DNA of 64,000 bases. Origin: DAOQVR01 sp035341665. GTDB lineage: Bacteria > Chloroflexota > Anaerolineae > JAAYZQ01. This document shows positions 62,597 to 64,000 of this stretch, one piece after another. Numbering within the stretch: position 1 is the first letter of the stretch; the number at the start of each line of letters is the position of its first letter. The stretch spans positions 1-64,000 of the forward strand of contig DAOQVR010000016.1 of NCBI GenBank assembly GCA_035341665.1. Reading direction: 5' to 3'. The translations under genes and the position numbers were made by a program. The notes beneath the pieces were generated by a model. The model ran no database searches. It was not told where the DNA came from and saw only the letters and a list, made by a program, of their open reading frames with translations.

Positions 62597-63922
62597 CTAA
62601 GGGGCACACGTCGATTCGTAGCTGTCCAGGCGCCACTCACAGCCGTAGGGCAGCGCTTCGTCGTTGGGGACACCTATGACACGCCAGGTGACGCGGCACA
62701 CGTTGTTGGTGTCCGCCGCGCCCTGAGAGTTCACACCCGCCACGGAGACATGGACCGGCCGGGGCTGGCGGAGCTGCTCAGCCTGAATGTCGGGCACATA
62801 GCCAATCTCCCAGACCAGCACCCGCTCGAGCTCGCTGCGGGCGAGCGCCAACCCAAAGGTGTCGGACGCGATGTCGTAGGACTCCTGAGCCGGCGCACTT
62901 AGGTACTGCCTGGCGGTGGCGAGCTTCTCTCCGTCTTTGCCCAAGGCGAGGTAGAAGGCCAGCACCGCCTTCTCGGGGTAGTGGACCTGGGTCACATCCT
63001 GAGGTTGGCCTGGACCAAAGACCAATCCCTTCTCTGCGGGGTCTAGGAGAACCTGAGTGCCGGGCCTGAAATAGGAGCCAGCTTGTGGTGCGTAAACTCG
63101 CTGGGTGGCTATCTGGCTTCGCTCCATACCGTCCCGGTCGAGCGTCGTGATGGTGTCCTTGTCTCGCCGAATCAGGTAACTTGCGTGAAACGAGCCGATG
63201 TTCTCGTAGCGAATCGAGTTAGGGAAGGCCTCGCCGGGGTGTGCTGCGCGCCACTGTCTCTGCTGCAGGCAGTTGAGCTGCACTCCAACCTTGCGGAAGA
63301 TGTTAAGATCGGTGACCGCGCCCCGGGCGAAACCTTTGATGATCACCTCTGGCCGGTCGAGGGGCAAACCCGCGGCAGCCGACAAGGGATCTGCGTAGGT
63401 CACGATGTTCTCGACGGCCACGTCGACTTCATCCTCGCCCAGTGGACCACCGGCCGTCGACGACAACTCGTAAGAGAGAATGGAGGGCGGCCGGCAGTTG
63501 ACCTGCCCGTAGATCGCGGCCCCAAAAGGACCGGTTACTGTCTCAGCATGCGGGTCGACCACATCATACTGGTAGAAAACCAGCCATTCCTGGCCCGAGG
63601 GATCGGCCGGCACTGCCGTGTCAGCTACCGGAGTGGCCGCGACGTCGGCATCGATCAGATGAATGTAGTCCAGGTCATAGACACCGGGCGCTACCTGCGC
63701 CAGATCGATGAACTTGTCCTCCATCAGCCGGTGAGCCAGGTCGACTCGGAGGGGATTTGGATTCCACTTGAGCACCTTGACCGCGAACTGGAAAGCCAGA
63801 AGCCCGGTGGCCACGAGAAAGCAGAGGAAGAAGAGGAATCGGCTGATGGCCGGCGTGCCCGATCCCCGGAAGGTCAGGATCATGAGCACGAGCCAGGCGA
63901 CAAAGAGCACCAGGATGAGCAC
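62597..63922 (-). CDS. Membrane-anchored protein of unknown function
   Basis: A 441-aa protein. GTG 63922 follows GGAGGAG at good spacing. Two N-terminal hydrophobic helices (LILVLFVAWLVLMIL and FLFFLCFLVATGLLAFQFAV) precede a long soluble part, so it is probably anchored with the bulk outside. I recognise no domain. Visible features are VNCRPPSILSYELSSTAG, a motif IIKGFARGAVTDLNIFRKVG and a C-terminal pair of Cys (VCRVTWRV, GCEWRLDSYESTCAP). It appears to be co-transcribed with the AlbA-type gene and with a partial gene at the window edge. Confidence 0.75.
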   Translation of the reverse strand: MLILVLFVAWLVLMILTFRGSGTPAISRFLFFLCFLVATGLLAFQFAVKVLKWNPNPLRVDLAHRLMEDKFIDLAQVAPGVYDLDYIHLIDADVAATPVADTAVPADPSGQEWLVFYQYDVVDPHAETVTGPFGAAIYGQVNCRPPSILSYELSSTAGGPLGEDEVDVAVENIVTYADPLSAAAGLPLDRPEVIIKGFARGAVTDLNIFRKVGVQLNCLQQRQWRAAHPGEAFPNSIRYENIGSFHASYLIRRDKDTITTLDRDGMERSQIATQRVYAPQAGSYFRPGTQVLLDPAEKGLVFGPGQPQDVTQVHYPEKAVLAFYLALGKDGEKLATARQYLSAPAQESYDIASDTFGLALARSELERVLVWEIGYVPDIQAEQLRQPRPVHVSVAGVNSQGAADTNNVCRVTWRVIGVPNDEALPYGCEWRLDSYESTCAP

Positions 63923-63941
63923 GAGCCTCCTCCTTGCTGGC

Positions 63942-64000
63942 CTAGAGCGGCTGGGCCGCAGCCGACTCCGGCAGGAGCGCTACGGGCAGTACCTCTTCCA
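63942..64000 (-). CDS. C-terminal end of an upstream gene, cut by the window edge
   Basis: In one minus-strand frame the last 59 bases read EEVLPVALLPESAAAQPL and then TAG (63942-63944). The stop lies 19 nt before the next start, as expected in an operon. The stretch is too short to identify. Confidence 0.35.
   Translation of the reverse strand, partial: EEVLPVALLPESAAAQPL

Overview
The window is a 64-kb, GC-rich scaffold piece (with a 100-N gap at 30859-30958) that reads like a member of the Chloroflexota, most likely Anaerolineae-like. This taxonomic call is inference. It rests on the high GC, the style of the large secreted proteins (tandem Ig/cadherin-like, SdrD-B and DUF11 domains and recurrent C-terminal modules), the frequent GTG/TTG starts, and the pairing of PqqD, radical SAM and HPr-kinase-like genes. 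I see no rRNA, tRNA or CRISPR array.

Layout. 1-361 holds palindromic repeats. 362-17302 is a run of secreted proteins: a small PKD protein, an M14 carboxypeptidase, two tandemly duplicated M28 peptidases and an 1885-aa SdrD-B adhesin-like protein. 17444-24731 is a putative RiPP locus: a truncated signal-peptidase-like ORF, a PqqD/RRE protein, a radical SAM/SPASM enzyme, a 52-aa Cys-containing precursor-like peptide, an HPr-kinase-like protein, a gingipain-like C25 peptidase and a complete S24/S26 peptidase. 24732-31322 carries repeats and MITE-like elements around a secreted beta-rich protein and a sugar-type ABC importer (binding lipoprotein plus two permeases, no ATPase). 31323-35732 is a large subtilisin.

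36041-44779 is one co-directional, mostly overlapping gene run: M20D amidohydrolase, phosphate acyltransferase, CoA-transferase A and B, a membrane protein, and hydantoinase/oxoprolinase A and B. A convergent TgpA-like transglutaminase follows. 47516-51290 is an operon of three M42 aminopeptidases plus a zinc-ribbon membrane protein. 51367-53934 is a structured leader RNA with a strong terminator directly in front of a beta-mannosidase gene. 53946-56980 holds fabF, rnc and an RmlD-like reductase. The right end has a 4Fe-4S protein, a second M14 carboxypeptidase, an AlbA/ATPase-type regulator and a membrane-anchored protein of unknown function.

How it fits together (inference). The cell secretes a battery of large proteases (M14 twice, M28 twice, S8, C25), and cytoplasmic M20 and M42 peptidases would finish peptide breakdown. 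The CoA-transferase and phosphate acyltransferase would ferment the resulting acids. Seven secreted proteins share three kinds of C-terminus, which suggests modular surface attachment or export. The most interesting system is the RiPP-like locus. Next are the recurrent C-terminal modules and the orphan leader RNA.
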